A model generated the notes under the pieces. The model was not told the origin of the DNA. It did no database searches and was given only the letters and a program-made list of their open reading frames with translations. A DNA stretch of 39,185 nucleotides from Xenorhabdus anantnagensis (GTDB lineage Bacteria > Pseudomonadota > Gammaproteobacteria > Enterobacterales > Enterobacteriaceae), in NCBI RefSeq assembly GCF_028598555.1, contig NZ_JAQRFN010000030.1, positions 1-39,185 on the forward strand, in the 5' to 3' direction. Position 1 is the stretch's first letter; every line of letters begins with the position of its first letter. Both the position numbers and the translations under genes were made by a program. Of the stretch, positions 9,543-20,433 are shown piece after piece.

Positions 9543-10401
9543 TGAGCAAATCCATGAGATATTTGCCGTAACCTGTTTTCGCCAAGTCTGCCGACGCCGC
9601 TTTTAACTGCTCATCACTGAGCCAATCATTGCGCCATGCGATCTCTTCCAGACAGGCAATTTTGAAACCTTGTCGTTTTTCGACGGTCTGAACAAAAGTA
9701 CTGGCTTCAATCAGGCTGTCATGAGTACCCGTATCTAACCAAGCAAAACCACGCCCCAATAATTCAACATTCAATTCACCACATTCCAGATACATCTGGT
9801 TGATACTGGTGATTTCCAGTTCGCCACGGGCAGAAGGTTTTACTTGTTTGGCGAAATCCACGACTTTGTTGTCGTAAAAATAGAGACCCGTCACCGCCCA
9901 ATTGGATTTAGGCTGTACAGGTTTTTCTTCAATGGAAAGTACCCGATATTGCTCGTCAAATGCCACGACACCAAATCGTTCCGGGTCCATCACTTGGTAG
10001 CCGAAGACTGTCGCTCCTGTTTCCCGGGCTGATACATTTTGCAGTTTCGGGCTGAACGCTTGACCAAAAAAGATATTGTCACCCAGAACCAGACAACAAG
10101 TATCATTGCCGATGAACGCTTCTCCAATCAAAAATGCCTGTGCCAGACCGTCGGGTGAAGGCTGTTCTGCATAGCTAAGATGGATACCAAATTGTTCACC
10201 ACTGCCCAGCAATCGCTTAAAAGCAGGTAAATCTTCCGGTGTTGAGATAATCAAAATATCGCGTATTCCCGACAGCATTAAAACTGACAGCGGATAGTAA
10301 ATCATCGGCTTGTCATAAATCGGTAATAACTGCTTTGATACACCACGCGTTATTGGATACAAGCGGGTGCCAGAACCCCCGGCCAGTATAATTCCTTTCA
10401 T
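9520..10401 (-). CDS. rffH: RffH, glucose-1-phosphate thymidylyltransferase
   Basis: Makes dTDP-glucose from dTTP and glucose-1-phosphate, the first step of the Fuc4NAc branch (RmlA-type nucleotidyltransferase). 293 aa. The nucleotide-binding signature [11 protein letters not shown] (residues 8-18) and [11 protein letters not shown] follow each other, with GDNIFFGQ further on. The ATG is preceded by the strong site GGGGGAGCAG. The paralogue rmlA may exist elsewhere for O-antigen; the location here makes it the ECA copy. Confidence 0.95.
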   Translation of the reverse strand: MKGIILAGGSGTRLYPITRGVSKQLLPIYDKPMIYYPLSVLMLSGIRDILIISTPEDLPAFKRLLGSGEQFGIHLSYAEQPSPDGLAQAFLIGEAFIGNDTCCLVLGDNIFFGQAFSPKLQNVSARETGATVFGYQVMDPERFGVVAFDEQYRVLSIEEKPVQPKSNWAVTGLYFYDNKVVDFAKQVKPSARGELEITSINQMYLECGELNVELLGRGFAWLDTGTHDSLIEASTFVQTVEKRQGFKIACLEEIAWRNDWLSDEQLKAASADLAKTGYGKYLMDLLNVYSREP

Positions 10402-10419
10402 CTGCTCCCCCTGACGGGC

Positions 10420-11505
10420 TTATTCATTGCTGAGTCCTAGTCGCTCCCCTGCATAAGAGCCATCTTGGACTCTGCGCCACCAACTCTCATTTTCCAGATA
10501 CCATTGCACGGTTTTGCGAATGCCGGATTCGAATGTTTCCTGTGGCGTCCAACCCAGTTCGCGCTCAATTTTCGCCGCATCAATTGCATAACGCATATCG
10601 TGCCCTGGCCGATCTGTCACATAAGTAATCAAATCACGGTAATGCGAGACACCTGCTGGCTTTTCAGGGCACATTTTTTGAGTACAAAATTCTTCCAGCA
10701 ATTCACAAATCGTTTCCACAACCTCAATATTTCGGCGCTCATTATGACCACCAATATTATAGGTTTTACCGGGTTCCGCCTTGGTAACGACTAAATACAA
10801 CGCCCGCGCATGATCTTCCACATACAGCCAGTCACGAATTTGCTCACCCTTGCCATAGACCGGCAAGGGTTTGCCTGCCAGCGCATTCAGGATAATCAAA
10901 GGGATCAGTTTTTCTGGGAAATGATAAGGCCCGTAGTTATTCGAGCAATTGGTGATTACGGTCGGCAAGCCATAGGTACGCAGCCATGCTCTGACCAGAT
11001 GATCACTGGACGCTTTCGATGCTGAATAAGGGCTGCTCGGCGCATAAGGTGTGGTTTCAGTAAAGAATCCCTCTTCACCGTGCAGATCGCCATACACTTC
11101 GTCTGTTGAAATATGATGGAAGCGGAATTTGGCCTGTTTTTCTTGATCCAACTGTTGCCAAAATGCGCGTGCTGCTTCCAGCAAAGTATAAGTACCAATG
11201 ATATTGGTTTCGATAAAAGCCGCAGGCCCGTCAATGGAACGGTCAACATGGCTTTCTGCGGCCAGATGCATGACTGCATCCGGTTGATATTGCTGGAACA
11301 CGTGATCCAAGGCATCACGCTGGCAGATATCAACCTGTTCAAACTCATAGCGGGGGTGGTTGGCAACCGAAGCCAGTGATTCAAGATTGCCGGCATAAGT
11401 CAGGCTATCAACGACAACGACGCTATCTTCAGTCTGGTTAATAATGTGACGAACGACCGCAGAGCCGATAAAACCTGCCCCACCAGTAATAAGAATACGT
11501 TTCAA
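10420..11505 (-). CDS. rffG: RffG, dTDP-glucose 4,6-dehydratase (TTG start)
   Basis: Extended SDR enzyme converting dTDP-glucose to dTDP-4-keto-6-deoxyglucose. 361 aa. NAD-binding TGGAGFIG (residues 7-14), the STDEVYG active-site loop (T134-D135-E136) and YSASK (Y160, K164) are intact. No ATG fits the N-terminus. The TTG at 11505 gives MKRILITGG, aligns with E. coli MRKILITGG, overlaps the wecC stop as TTGA and sits 7 nt after AGGAG. Another TTG six nt upstream (11511) is too close to that site. Confidence 0.94.
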   Translation of the reverse strand: MKRILITGGAGFIGSAVVRHIINQTEDSVVVVDSLTYAGNLESLASVANHPRYEFEQVDICQRDALDHVFQQYQPDAVMHLAAESHVDRSIDGPAAFIETNIIGTYTLLEAARAFWQQLDQEKQAKFRFHHISTDEVYGDLHGEEGFFTETTPYAPSSPYSASKASSDHLVRAWLRTYGLPTVITNCSNNYGPYHFPEKLIPLIILNALAGKPLPVYGKGEQIRDWLYVEDHARALYLVVTKAEPGKTYNIGGHNERRNIEVVETICELLEEFCTQKMCPEKPAGVSHYRDLITYVTDRPGHDMRYAIDAAKIERELGWTPQETFESGIRKTVQWYLENESWWRRVQDGSYAGERLGLSNE

Positions 11506-12764
11506 CGCCAAACTCCTTTTGTATCAACAACACATTTTTGTTTTATTGCAGAACCATGAATGGTTTTAAACTGGCTATGATCCACCAGCATCAATACAAC
11601 GTCAGCTGCTTCTAATGCCTGATTCACATCCATCAATTCCACCAAATCTTTTAGTGAATTAGGTAGCTCACGCACATTGGGTTCAACTGCGATAGTCTGC
11701 CCTGCATGCCACTGTGCAACCATTTTTGTAATATGAACCGCTGGGCTTTCACGCAAATCATCAATATTCGGTTTGAAGGCCAAGCCAAAACAGGCAATTT
11801 TAATCTCATTCGCCCGTTTGCCACTCTCAGCCAAACAATCAGCTACTGCGGCTTTCACCTGATCGACTACCCACAGTGGCTTACCATCATTCACTAAACG
11901 CGCAGTATGAATTAAACGGGACTGTTCAGGGTTCTGGGACACGATAAACCACGGATCAACTGCAATGCAATGTCCTCCGACACCGGGGCCGGGTTGCAGA
12001 ATGTTTACACGTGGATGGCGGTTTGCCAGACTGATCAGTTCCCACACATTGATTCCCTGTTCAGCACAAATCAAGGAAAGCTCGTTAGCAAAAGCAATAT
12101 TGACATCACGGAAACTGTTTTCTGTCAGTTTGCACATTTCCGCTGTTCTGGCATTAGTGATAACACATTCACCTTCAAGGAAAATCTTGTACAGCTCACT
12201 TGCCCTGCGGGAGGATTTGGCGGTCATGCCTCCTACCACACGATCATTTTTGATCAGTTCCACCATCACTTGCCCCGGCAAAACACGCTCAGGACAATAA
12301 GCAATATCGATATCTGAGTTTTCACCCGATTGTTGTGGGAATGAGAGATCAGGGCGTGTCACTGCTAACCATTCTGCCATCTGCTCTGTCGCACCTACGG
12401 GAGAGGTGGATTCCAAAATAATCAAATCGCCTTTTTTCAGGACAGGTGCTATTGATTCCGCCGCAGAACGTACATAAGCCATGTCTGGTTCATGTTCTCC
12501 TTTGAAAGGAGTAGGGACAGCAATCAAGAAGGCATCCGCTGTTTGGGGAACAGTCACTGCGTGCAGAAAACCATCTTCTACTGCGACTTTTACTACTTTA
12601 TCTAAATCAGGTTCAACGATATGAATTGAGCCACGGTTAATCGTTTCTACCGCATGTTGATTAACATCCACACCAATAACCGTCTTTTTGCGGGAGGCGA
12701 ATGCCGCTGCGGTGGGTAAACCGATATAACCCAAGCCGATAACAGAAATTGTTTCAAAACTCAT
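11502..12764 (-). CDS. wecC: WecC, UDP-ManNAc dehydrogenase
   Basis: NAD-dependent oxidation of UDP-ManNAc to UDP-ManNAcA, the substrate of WecG. 420 aa, equal to E. coli. N-terminal Rossmann motif GLGYIG (residues 10-15); catalytic cysteine C266 in [15 protein letters not shown]212 in [11 protein letters not shown]. The ATG at 12764 overlaps the wecB stop as ATGA. The 15 extra upstream codons of the open frame are not supported. Confidence 0.96.
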   Translation of the reverse strand: MSFETISVIGLGYIGLPTAAAFASRKKTVIGVDVNQHAVETINRGSIHIVEPDLDKVVKVAVEDGFLHAVTVPQTADAFLIAVPTPFKGEHEPDMAYVRSAAESIAPVLKKGDLIILESTSPVGATEQMAEWLAVTRPDLSFPQQSGENSDIDIAYCPERVLPGQVMVELIKNDRVVGGMTAKSSRRASELYKIFLEGECVITNARTAEMCKLTENSFRDVNIAFANELSLICAEQGINVWELISLANRHPRVNILQPGPGVGGHCIAVDPWFIVSQNPEQSRLIHTARLVNDGKPLWVVDQVKAAVADCLAESGKRANEIKIACFGLAFKPNIDDLRESPAVHITKMVAQWHAGQTIAVEPNVRELPNSLKDLVELMDVNQALEAADVVLMLVDHSQFKTIHGSAIKQKCVVDTKGVWR

Positions 12765-13891
12765 AATGTCACCCGATTTTTTTTCAATGCTTCCAGAATT
12801 CGCTGGCAAGCCTGCCCGTCACCATAAGGGTTATGGGCATGGCTCATTTGTTGATAGGCGTTAACATCCGTCAATAGACGCGTAACTTCCGCAACAATAG
12901 TTTGTGTTTCTGTTCCCACCAATCGCACTATTCCCGCATCAACAGCTTCAGGTCGCTCAGTGGTATTGCGCATGACCAAAACCGGTTTTCCCAGAGAAGG
13001 CGCTTCTTCCTGAATTCCTCCTGAATCGGTCAAGATCAAATAGGCATGATTCATCAAATAGACGAATGGCAGATAGTCCTGTGGTTTGATCAAAATAACG
13101 TTATCAATGTCATGCAAAATGCGCTTAACTGGTTCACTGACATTCGGGTTTAAATGGACAGGATAAACCACCTGAACATCAGGATGAGCTCTGGCAATCT
13201 GTGCCAAGGCTTCACAAATGCGTTCAAACCCTTTACCAAAACTTTCTCGGCGGTGACCTGTCACCAAAATCATTTTTTTATTTGGGTTAAGGAAAGGGTA
13301 AAGCTCAGCAAGCTGCTCATACATGGTTTCATCATTTATGATGCGATCACGTACCGTTAGCAGAGCATCAATAACCGTATTCCCTGTAACAAAAATACGG
13401 TTTTCCGCAATGGATTCTTTTAAGAGGTTGTTCCGAGAATTTTCCGTCGGGGCAAAATGGTACATCGCCAAGTGTCCGGCAATCTTGCGGTTGGCCTCTT
13501 CCGGCCATGGAGAATAAAGATCTCCGGTTCTTAAACCCGCTTCAACATGGCCTACCGGAATATGCTGGTAGAAGGCGGCCAGACTAGTTGCCATGGTCGT
13601 TGTGGTGTCTCCATGCACCAACACCACATCTGGTTTGAACTCTTCCAATACAGGCTTTATGCCTTGCAGGATTCGGCATGTAATATCCGTCAGATCCTGC
13701 CCTTTTTGCATGATGTTAAGATCAAAGTCCGGCGTTATCCCAAACAGATGCAACACCTGATCCAGCATTTCCCTATGCTGGGCTGTGACACACACTTTTG
13801 CTTCAAAAGTAGCATCCATAGCCAATGCATGTACCAACGGGGCCATTTTAATGGCTTCCGGCCGGGTACCAAACACAGTCAACACTTTCAC
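12761..13891 (-). CDS. wecB: WecB, UDP-GlcNAc 2-epimerase (GTG start)
   Basis: Interconverts UDP-GlcNAc and UDP-ManNAc, opening the ManNAcA branch. 376 aa, the E. coli length. The conserved residues R10 and K15 (FGTRPEAIK), D95, E117, E131 and H213 (TGHRRES) fall at the same numbers as in the E. coli enzyme. The start codon is GTG with AAGAGAG upstream. Preceded by an 85-nt gap after wzzE. Confidence 0.96.
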   Translation of the reverse strand: MKVLTVFGTRPEAIKMAPLVHALAMDATFEAKVCVTAQHREMLDQVLHLFGITPDFDLNIMQKGQDLTDITCRILQGIKPVLEEFKPDVVLVHGDTTTTMATSLAAFYQHIPVGHVEAGLRTGDLYSPWPEEANRKIAGHLAMYHFAPTENSRNNLLKESIAENRIFVTGNTVIDALLTVRDRIINDETMYEQLAELYPFLNPNKKMILVTGHRRESFGKGFERICEALAQIARAHPDVQVVYPVHLNPNVSEPVKRILHDIDNVILIKPQDYLPFVYLMNHAYLILTDSGGIQEEAPSLGKPVLVMRNTTERPEAVDAGIVRLVGTETQTIVAEVTRLLTDVNAYQQMSHAHNPYGDGQACQRILEALKKNRVTL

Positions 13892-13976
13892 AGTGACTCT
13901 CTTATTTTGTCAATCATTGCGGCTACTTCCAAGAAAAGGGATTTCCCTGAAAAAACGATAAATTATTTACATACCG

Positions 13977-15047
13977 TTATTTATATGAGCTTACGGAGCG
14001 CGGACGCCTTACCAAAGCGACACCTGCACCAACCAACGAGCCAACGGCTCCCCATAAAATCATCATGAACGCACGGCGAGGACTGTCTCGGTTGACTGGT
14101 TCCTCCGGCGTTCTAAGATAACGGTAAGTCAGGAAAGAATCTTGCAAAGTCGGACCGAAATTCAGTGTAGCCAGCATCGCAATATTTTGATCATAATCGA
14201 TACCGTAATTAGGGCCTATGGCTTCCAAAGTTTCAATTTGGGCTTGTAACAATGACGTCCCCAGCATAAACATTTTGGATTTAGGAAGCTCTTCAATGAG
14301 CGTATCGGATTGATTACGGTGAATCCCCTGTTTCTCAGCCACTTTCAGAGACTGCTGCAAGACATTCAATTCACGATTGTACATCGCCTGTGCCACTATC
14401 TCCTGACGTTTAACCAACGCTTTCATTGACTGGGCACGCGTCGCCCATGCACCTTTAATTTCGTTGTTCAGGTGATTGCTCGCTCGTTGGTTGGCAAATG
14501 CAATATACTGACGCAGAAGTCGATTGGCGTCGGCTGCGGTTTCTGCTGTCAATTTGATACTGTCATTTAGCGATGTTTTATCATCGCTATGCGTGATTTT
14601 AATATCGTTGATCAATTCTTCCAACAATACGGTATCCGCTTTGACACGCCCTTCCTTGCGCTGCTTGTAGTAGTCAGAATGAAGCCAGAATTCACGACGG
14701 GTATCATATGCCGAAACCTGAGTCATGAATTCTTTGTACGCACCATCTGGAATGGTCGGTAATTGCGCCTCTGGCGAAGCATTGATATGAGTGTCTAAAT
14801 TACGCAAAAATTGTTGTTGCGAATAATAGCTACCCAAGTTATTGGTTGTCGGTAAATTCACAATAGCGGTTGCGCTCCATTTTTGCTGCATCAAATAAGA
14901 TGCAGCCAGAGCGACAGCAGCGAAAATCATTGCCAGTGCGATAATCCATATCTTCCCACGCCACAAAGCATAACACAGTGCCCGAATATCCAGCTCATGC
15001 TCTATAGCAGGTTGATCCTGTTTAGATTTCGTTTCTGAATTTATCAC
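13977..15047 (-). CDS. wzzE: WzzE, ECA chain-length regulator (GTG start)
   Basis: Polysaccharide co-polymerase that sets ECA chain length with WzyE. 356 aa: N-terminal transmembrane helix around residues 33-53, a large periplasmic part with charged helices, and a C-terminal helix (about 329-346) after the proline-rich YRYLRTPEEPVNRDSPRRA. YYSQQQFLRNLDT matches E. coli WzzE. The GTG start has only a weak AAAGGGG site about 10 nt upstream; no in-frame ATG lies near. Confidence 0.93.
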   Translation of the reverse strand: MINSETKSKQDQPAIEHELDIRALCYALWRGKIWIIALAMIFAAVALAASYLMQQKWSATAIVNLPTTNNLGSYYSQQQFLRNLDTHINASPEAQLPTIPDGAYKEFMTQVSAYDTRREFWLHSDYYKQRKEGRVKADTVLLEELINDIKITHSDDKTSLNDSIKLTAETAADANRLLRQYIAFANQRASNHLNNEIKGAWATRAQSMKALVKRQEIVAQAMYNRELNVLQQSLKVAEKQGIHRNQSDTLIEELPKSKMFMLGTSLLQAQIETLEAIGPNYGIDYDQNIAMLATLNFGPTLQDSFLTYRYLRTPEEPVNRDSPRRAFMMILWGAVGSLVGAGVALVRRPRSVSSYK

Positions 15048-15077
15048 TGCACAAAACCCCTTTGATAATCGATGATT

Positions 15078-16166
15078 TTAATGATGGCTTGCTGCCCGGC
15101 GAAGACGGCGTTTACACCGTTTGATAAAACGGGCTACCCGCCATGCTCGTTTGATGCAATAGCCATATAACATAAATGCAAGCAAGAATAATGCCAACAT
15201 CACCCATTCAGGGACAAAAATCAACCGTTCAACAATAATTCCAATTGATGCCAATAAAGCCGCAGCCAAAGTGATCAAAATAAATGCCTGACGAGAGGTA
15301 AACCCAGCACGCATAATCAAATGATGGATATGCTGGCGGTCCGGAGAAAATGGACTCATCCCCTTGCGCAATCGACGGTACATAATAGCAACCATGTCCA
15401 TCAATGGAATTCCAATAATCCATAGCGCTGTCACAGGACGAATAGATGGATTTTTTCCTTGTGTCGCTTCAGTCAATAACCAAATAATAGTAAAGCCGAT
15501 TAAGGTACTTCCCGCATCGCCCATAAATACCTTGAAACGTTTTCCTAATATTCCAAGATTAAGGAAGATATAAGGCAAAATCCCTGCTATAAATGCAAAA
15601 CACCAAAATGCCAACGCCATATTGCCACTTCCGTACAACAAAATGCCCAACGCACCGAAAGAGACACAAGATAACCCGCCCAACAACCCATCAATACCAT
15701 CTACCATGTTGAAAGCATTGATGGCGGCCCAGACAGCGAATAGAGTCACAACATAGCTGAATGGCCCCAGTGACATTTCCCACGGCCCGAATGTGTGTCC
15801 CAAGCTATCAAGCTTCAGCCCAGCAAAATACATCATACTGATACCAATTAAAGCCTGAATGGTTGCCCGAATCTTCACGCTGATATCAAAACGATCATCC
15901 AAGGCTCCGATAAGAACTAATATTCCTGCACAAGCCAAATACAGCCATTTATGAGGTATAAACTCTTTCGTAATAAAAAATGCGAAACAAATACCAAAAA
16001 AAACAGATATCCCTCCCACCAGAGGAACTAAGCCATGATGATGCTTACGGTAATTAGGTTTATCAACCAGACCGATTTTTTTTGCTGCCTTACGAGCCAC
16101 AAACAAAAATACAAATGAGAATATAAATACGTAAAAAATTTCGGCACTCATACTGGGAATGTTCAC
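15078..16166 (-). CDS. wecA: WecA, UDP-GlcNAc:undecaprenyl-P GlcNAc-1-P transferase
   Basis: Polyprenyl-phosphate transferase that starts ECA (and usually O-antigen) synthesis by making GlcNAc-PP-undecaprenol. 362 aa, about 11 membrane segments. Mg-binding D90-D91 (GALDDRFDIS), NMVDGIDG (D156, D159) and the cytoplasmic HIHH motif (H279-H282) are present. GTG start. First gene of the wec operon; in E. coli it likewise follows rho. Confidence 0.96.
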   Translation of the reverse strand: MNIPSMSAEIFYVFIFSFVFLFVARKAAKKIGLVDKPNYRKHHHGLVPLVGGISVFFGICFAFFITKEFIPHKWLYLACAGILVLIGALDDRFDISVKIRATIQALIGISMMYFAGLKLDSLGHTFGPWEMSLGPFSYVVTLFAVWAAINAFNMVDGIDGLLGGLSCVSFGALGILLYGSGNMALAFWCFAFIAGILPYIFLNLGILGKRFKVFMGDAGSTLIGFTIIWLLTEATQGKNPSIRPVTALWIIGIPLMDMVAIMYRRLRKGMSPFSPDRQHIHHLIMRAGFTSRQAFILITLAAALLASIGIIVERLIFVPEWVMLALFLLAFMLYGYCIKRAWRVARFIKRCKRRLRRAASHH

Positions 16167-16295
16167 AATAACAACTCTCTATAAAAATAATGATGGGCAT
16201 CTATTATTCATATACTCATGGATGTCCCACGCGACACCGAATCCATAAGCTCCCTGTTAATAAAACAAGGCGTCCTGACTCATAAAATCAATTAA

Positions 16296-16326
16296 ATGGA
16301 TCATGCACCTGTAAAACATGATCCAT
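16296..16326. repeat. Perfect inverted repeat in the wec leader
   Basis: ATGGATCATG (16296-16305) and its exact complement CATGATCCAT (16317-16326) flank an 11-nt spacer. There is no U-run after either arm, so it is not a terminator. It could be an operator or a leader hairpin about 130-160 nt upstream of wecA. Confidence 0.6.
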
Positions 16327-16420
16327 AATTATCAAGTTCTCGGTTAGGAAAAATGCATCTAATCATTCGAATACAATGCAAAAAATGTACCATTTTAGGC
16401 AAATAGAGTAAGTAAGCAGT

Positions 16421-16450
16421 AAAAAAAACGCCACAAAAATGTGGCGTTTT
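16421..16450 (-). terminator. Rho-independent terminator after rho
   Basis: Stem AACGCCAC/GTGGCGTT (16427-16434 and 16441-16448) with a 6-nt loop. On the minus strand it is followed by a run of U from A16421-16428; a shorter T-run on the plus side could make it bidirectional. Confidence 0.85.
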
Positions 16451-16495
16451 AGTGAAATGAGTACTAATTATTATGAGGTTATCAATCTTAAAAAA

Positions 16496-17755
16496 CTATG
16501 AGCGTTTCATAAAGTCGAAGAATTCTTCGTTTGTTTTTGTCATAGCCAGTTTGTTGATAAGGAATTCCATCGCATCAATTTCACCCATCGGATGAATGAT
16601 CTTACGTAAAATCCACATCTTCTGTAGCTCATCCTGTGTAGTGAGCAACTCTTCTTTACGTGTCCCAGAGCGGTTGTAATCAATGGCTGGGAAAACACGT
16701 TTTTCAGCGATCTTACGGGACAGGTGCAATTCCATGTTACCTGTACCTTTAAATTCTTCGTAAATAACTTCATCCATCTTGGAGCCAGTATCAACCAACG
16801 CCGTCGCGATGATGGTCAGGCTACCGCCTTCTTCAACGTTACGTGCGGCACCAAAGAAACGTTTTGGGCGATGCAGGGCATTCGCATCCACACCACCGGT
16901 CAAAACCTTGCCGGAAGCAGGAACCACGGTGTTATATGCACGAGCCAGACGGGTAATGGAGTCCAGCAGGATAATAACGTCTTTCTTGTGTTCAACCAGG
17001 CGTTTCGCTTTCTCGATAACCATTTCAGCCACTTGAACGTGACGGGAAGCGGGTTCATCAAAGGTTGAGGCAATGACTTCACCTTTTACCAGACGCTGCA
17101 TTTCGGTTACTTCTTCTGGACGCTCATCAATCAGCAAAACCATCAAAACGCAATCTGGGTAGTTGTGGGCAATGTTAGCTGCAATATTTTGCAGCAACAT
17201 GGTCTTACCCGCTTTTGGTGGAGCAACAATCAGGCCACGCTGACCACGACCAATCGGAGCTGCCAGATCCAGAACACGGGCTGTTAAATCTTCAGTAGAT
17301 CCATTACCACGTTCCATCCGCAAGCGGTTGTTAGCATGAAGTGGAGTCAAGTTTTCAAACAGGATTTTACTGCGGGCGTTTTCAGGTTTGTCAAAGTTAA
17401 CTTCATTAACTTTCAGCAGGGCAAAATAGCGTTCACCTTCTTTTGGTGGGCGGATTTTCCCTGAAATGGTATCACCGGTACGGAGGTTAAAACGGCGGAT
17501 TTGGCTAGGAGAAACATAGATATCATCGGGGCCAGCAAGGTAAGAACTGTCTGCGGAGCGGAGGAAACCAAATCCATCCTGCAATATCTCCAGCACACCA
17601 TCTCCGAAAATATCCTCTCCGCTTTTCGCATGCTGTTTGAGAATAGAAAAAATGATGTCCTGTTTACGCATACGAGCCAGATTTTCCAGCCCCATATTTT
17701 CGCCGAGAGTAATCAACTCAGATACCGGCGTATTCTTTAATTCGGTAAGATTCAT
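16496..17755 (-). CDS. rho: Transcription termination factor Rho
   Basis: Hexameric RNA-dependent ATPase/translocase that ends untranslated transcripts. 419 aa, the family length. An N-terminal helical domain is followed by the RNA-binding cold-shock-like fold with RNP1 DGFGFLRS (60-67). Walker A is APPKAGKT (178-185); the [15 protein letters not shown] segment and the Q-/R-loops ([19 protein letters not shown]) follow. Nearly identical to E. coli Rho over its whole length. Long 5' leader region; E. coli Rho is autoregulated in its leader. Confidence 0.98.
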   Translation of the reverse strand: MNLTELKNTPVSELITLGENMGLENLARMRKQDIIFSILKQHAKSGEDIFGDGVLEILQDGFGFLRSADSSYLAGPDDIYVSPSQIRRFNLRTGDTISGKIRPPKEGERYFALLKVNEVNFDKPENARSKILFENLTPLHANNRLRMERGNGSTEDLTARVLDLAAPIGRGQRGLIVAPPKAGKTMLLQNIAANIAHNYPDCVLMVLLIDERPEEVTEMQRLVKGEVIASTFDEPASRHVQVAEMVIEKAKRLVEHKKDVIILLDSITRLARAYNTVVPASGKVLTGGVDANALHRPKRFFGAARNVEEGGSLTIIATALVDTGSKMDEVIYEEFKGTGNMELHLSRKIAEKRVFPAIDYNRSGTRKEELLTTQDELQKMWILRKIIHPMGEIDAMEFLINKLAMTKTNEEFFDFMKRS

Positions 17756-18647
17756 AATGGTGGGTTCTTTAACTCGGGGTATATCTCGAACTATGAACGT
17801 GAATGGTATGGCAGCGTTATCGGTGCCTGTTTATTTGTACCAGAAACGAATAAAACCTTCTAACATACTAAATTATATTACAAGGCAATAGCTTGAAGTA
17901 CTCAGATTGATTTCAAAATAAGGCTGACAAACTGTCAAAACACGACTGAGGTAATAGCGAAACATGGTTAATTTCAATATGGGAACTATCTCAGCGTAAA
18001 CATTATCTCGGTATGAGTACTGTTTATAACTATCTTTTCACTATCTATGTCGTCTAACTCTATGTCTTCTAACTATCTATGTCTATCTATGTCTATCTAT
18101 GTGCCATATGTTATAACTATCTATAATGTAAATACAATTCTATAATGCAGACACTATTATAAGGTTATAACAGTGGTCACTATTTCAGCATACACATTCA
18201 GCATAGACACTTTTAACATAAACGTTTTTTAACACAAACATCGTAAACGAATTTTATATCGAATATGTGAAGACTCAATATAAAAATGCCTAGGATAAAA
18301 ACACTCTGCTTAAAGATGTTCAGCATTAGAACGCTATGGGTGTACTAAGCTATATACTGGATTACTCGTATATAAACTCAGAAATTTTACCAAATGCGAT
18401 ATGCCATCAGATACTTCAGGTGGACCCAGAGATAACAGATTTATCAGACACTACAGATTGTTTAGTATGCAACACGCTTAATGTCAACTCTTTATAGCAG
18501 AATATCAAATAAAGAATTCACTCAAGCGAAGCTTCATATAAGCACATGGTTGCTAACTTACCACGCTTCGTAGCAGACGTCTAGCGGTCAATCGGATAAA
18601 TCACCTCATACGCTAAACGCCCGTAATTCCTGTGACCTGCCTCTAAA
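17756..18647. other. Long rho leader / trxA-rho spacer
   Basis: About 890 bp without a supported gene, much longer than the E. coli spacer as I remember it. It must hold the rho promoter and leader. Visible structure: a decamer repeat block (18041-18102), low-complexity TAAC/ATAACTATCT-type sequence around 18020-18180, and a small hairpin at the trxA stop. I found no convincing RhoL leader peptide; a 30-codon minus frame starting at 17965 lacks a ribosome binding site and resemblance to RhoL. Confidence 0.5.
18073..18102. repeat. Decamer tandem repeat, 3 copies
   Basis: CTATCTATGT repeated three times exactly and in tandem. A further identical copy lies at 18041-18050 and partial copies lie between. 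Located in the rho leader region. Confidence 0.9.
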
Positions 18648-18654
18648 TTAGAGG
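18640..18654. repeat. Hairpin at trxA stop codon
   Basis: CCTCTAA-A-TTAGAGG, a perfect 7-bp inverted repeat overlapping the trxA TAA stop (18648-18650). No U-run follows, so terminator function is doubtful. Confidence 0.5.
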
Positions 18655-18974
18655 TGTGGTTCCAAAAACTCTTTCAGTTGAGTTTTTGACAAAGCCCCCA
18701 CTTTTACTGCAACCTTCTCACCACCTTTAAACAGAATCAGTGTTGGGATACCACGAATACCGTATTCTGGGGCTGTTGCTGGGTTATCATCAACGTTCAG
18801 CTTGCCAATCGTTAGTTTTCCTGCGTATTCTGCTGAAATTTCATCCAGAATAGGGGCAATCATTTTGCAAGGGCCACACCATTCAGCCCAGAAATCAACG
18901 AGAACAGGGCCTTCTGCTTTCAGTACATCATTTTCAAAACCAGCATCAGTTAGATGGATAATATTTGTATTCAT
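18648..18974 (-). CDS. trxA: Thioredoxin 1
   Basis: Cytoplasmic dithiol-disulfide reductase. 108 aa with the active site WCGPCK (W32-C33-G34-P35-C36-K37) and the cis-proline loop RGIPTL; near-identical core to E. coli TrxA. The ATG at 18974 has TGGAG 9 nt upstream; the in-frame codon four residues earlier is not needed. Divergent from rhlB, upstream of rho, as in E. coli. Confidence 0.97.
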   Translation of the reverse strand: MNTNIIHLTDAGFENDVLKAEGPVLVDFWAEWCGPCKMIAPILDEISAEYAGKLTIGKLNVDDNPATAPEYGIRGIPTLILFKGGEKVAVKVGALSKTQLKEFLEPHL

Positions 18975-19092
18975 TTTTTGCTCCAAGAGTAAAATCTTTT
19001 ACAGTGTAAGTGTACATTGATCAACAAAGGGTGTCTTTATTTCAGCGGATACACTTTCTTAAAGCAATAGTTAACTGATATTCTACCTCACT

Positions 19093-20376
19093 ATGAGCAA
19101 AACACATTTGACAGAAAAGAAGTTTTCCGACTTCACATTGCACCCCAAAGTATTAGAAGCCCTTGATAAAAATGGGTTTTCCAACTGCACGCCGATACAG
19201 GCGCTGACATTGCCTTTTACTGTCGAAGGCCGAGATGTTGCGGGGCAAGCACAAACCGGAACGGGCAAGACGCTGGCATTTCTGGCATCTACTTTTAATT
19301 ATTTATTGACCCATCCTGCGTCAAAAGAGCATAAAACCAATCAGCCAAGAGCGCTGATTATGGCACCTACCCGCGAATTGGCAGTTCAGATATACTCCGA
19401 CGCAGAAGGATTGGCAAAAGTCACTGGGTTGAAAATGGGTCTTGCCTACGGCGGCGATGGCTATGATAAGCAGCTGAAGGTACTGGCAGCTGGCGTCGAT
19501 ATCGTAGTTGGCACAACAGGACGCCTGATCGATTACACAAAACAGGGCCATATCCATCTTGGTGCCATTCAGGTTGTTGTGCTTGATGAAGCTGATCGCA
19601 TGTATGACTTGGGCTTTATCAAAGATATTCGCTGGTTGTTCCGCCGACTCCCTATTGCCGCAGAAAGAATGAATTTGCTGTTTTCTGCAACTTTGTCTTA
19701 CCGAGTACGTGAACTGGCTTTTGAACAGATGAATAATCCTGAGTATGTGGAAGTAGAACCTCTGCAAAAAACAGGACACCGTATCCAGGAAGAGCTATTT
19801 TATCCTTCCAATGAAGAAAAAATGCGTCTGCTACAGACTCTGCTAGAAGAAGAATGGCCTGATCGCTGCATCATTTTTGCCAATACCAAGCACCGCTGTG
19901 AAGATATCTGGGCTCATTTGGCTGCCGACGGTCATCGTGTTGGTCTGCTGACCGGTGATGTAGCGCAGAAAAAACGCCTGCGTATTCTTGAGGAATTCAG
20001 TCAGGGCAATCTGGACATTCTGGTTGCCACTGATGTTGCCGCTCGTGGGCTACATATCTCATCTGTAACACACGTATTTAACTATGATCTACCGGATGAC
20101 TGTGAAGATTATGTCCACCGGATTGGCCGGACAGGTCGTGCTGGAGAAAGTGGATACTCCATTAGTCTGGCATGTGAAGAGTATGTGCTGAACTTACCGG
20201 GCATTGAAGAATATATCCAGCACCAGATACCTGTCAGCAAATATAACAGTGATGCACTGCTAAACGATCTGCCTATACCTAAGCGCCGTAATCGCGCTCG
20301 CTCAGGGGGACACCCTCGGCGTACCAGCATGCCACGCCGTGGTAATGCAACGCGCAACCGTAAGCGCCCAAGCTAA
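19093..20376 (+). CDS. rhlB: RhlB, ATP-dependent RNA helicase
   Basis: DEAD-box helicase of the RNA degradosome that unwinds structured RNA for RNase E and PNPase. 427 aa. Q motif (CTPIQ, 32-36), Walker A AQTGTGKT (53-60), PTREL, DEAD (165-168), SAT (198-200) and HRIGRTGR are all present. The last 35 residues form a basic, Arg-rich tail ([15 protein letters not shown]...). Divergent from trxA; followed 57 nt later by gppA in the same direction. Confidence 0.97.
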   Translation: MSKTHLTEKKFSDFTLHPKVLEALDKNGFSNCTPIQALTLPFTVEGRDVAGQAQTGTGKTLAFLASTFNYLLTHPASKEHKTNQPRALIMAPTRELAVQIYSDAEGLAKVTGLKMGLAYGGDGYDKQLKVLAAGVDIVVGTTGRLIDYTKQGHIHLGAIQVVVLDEADRMYDLGFIKDIRWLFRRLPIAAERMNLLFSATLSYRVRELAFEQMNNPEYVEVEPLQKTGHRIQEELFYPSNEEKMRLLQTLLEEEWPDRCIIFANTKHRCEDIWAHLAADGHRVGLLTGDVAQKKRLRILEEFSQGNLDILVATDVAARGLHISSVTHVFNYDLPDDCEDYVHRIGRTGRAGESGYSISLACEEYVLNLPGIEEYIQHQIPVSKYNSDALLNDLPIPKRRNRARSGGHPRRTSMPRRGNATRNRKRPS

Positions 20377-20433
20377 AATGATGCAATGATGAAATAATAC
20401 CATGCTAAAATAACACAAGCCGGAATAAATACT

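Larger units (their letters stand above)
16167..16495. other. rho-wecA intergenic region (wec operon leader)
   Basis: 329 bp holding the rho terminator (16421-16450) and the presumed promoter and leader of the wec operon, which I could not place. It contains a perfect 10-bp inverted repeat, listed separately. Confidence 0.5.

Noticed and set aside
17873-17965. 30-codon minus-strand frame upstream of rho as a possible RhoL leader peptide (starts MFRYYLSRVLTVC)
   Set aside because: No Shine-Dalgarno sequence and no resemblance to E. coli RhoL; position alone is not enough.
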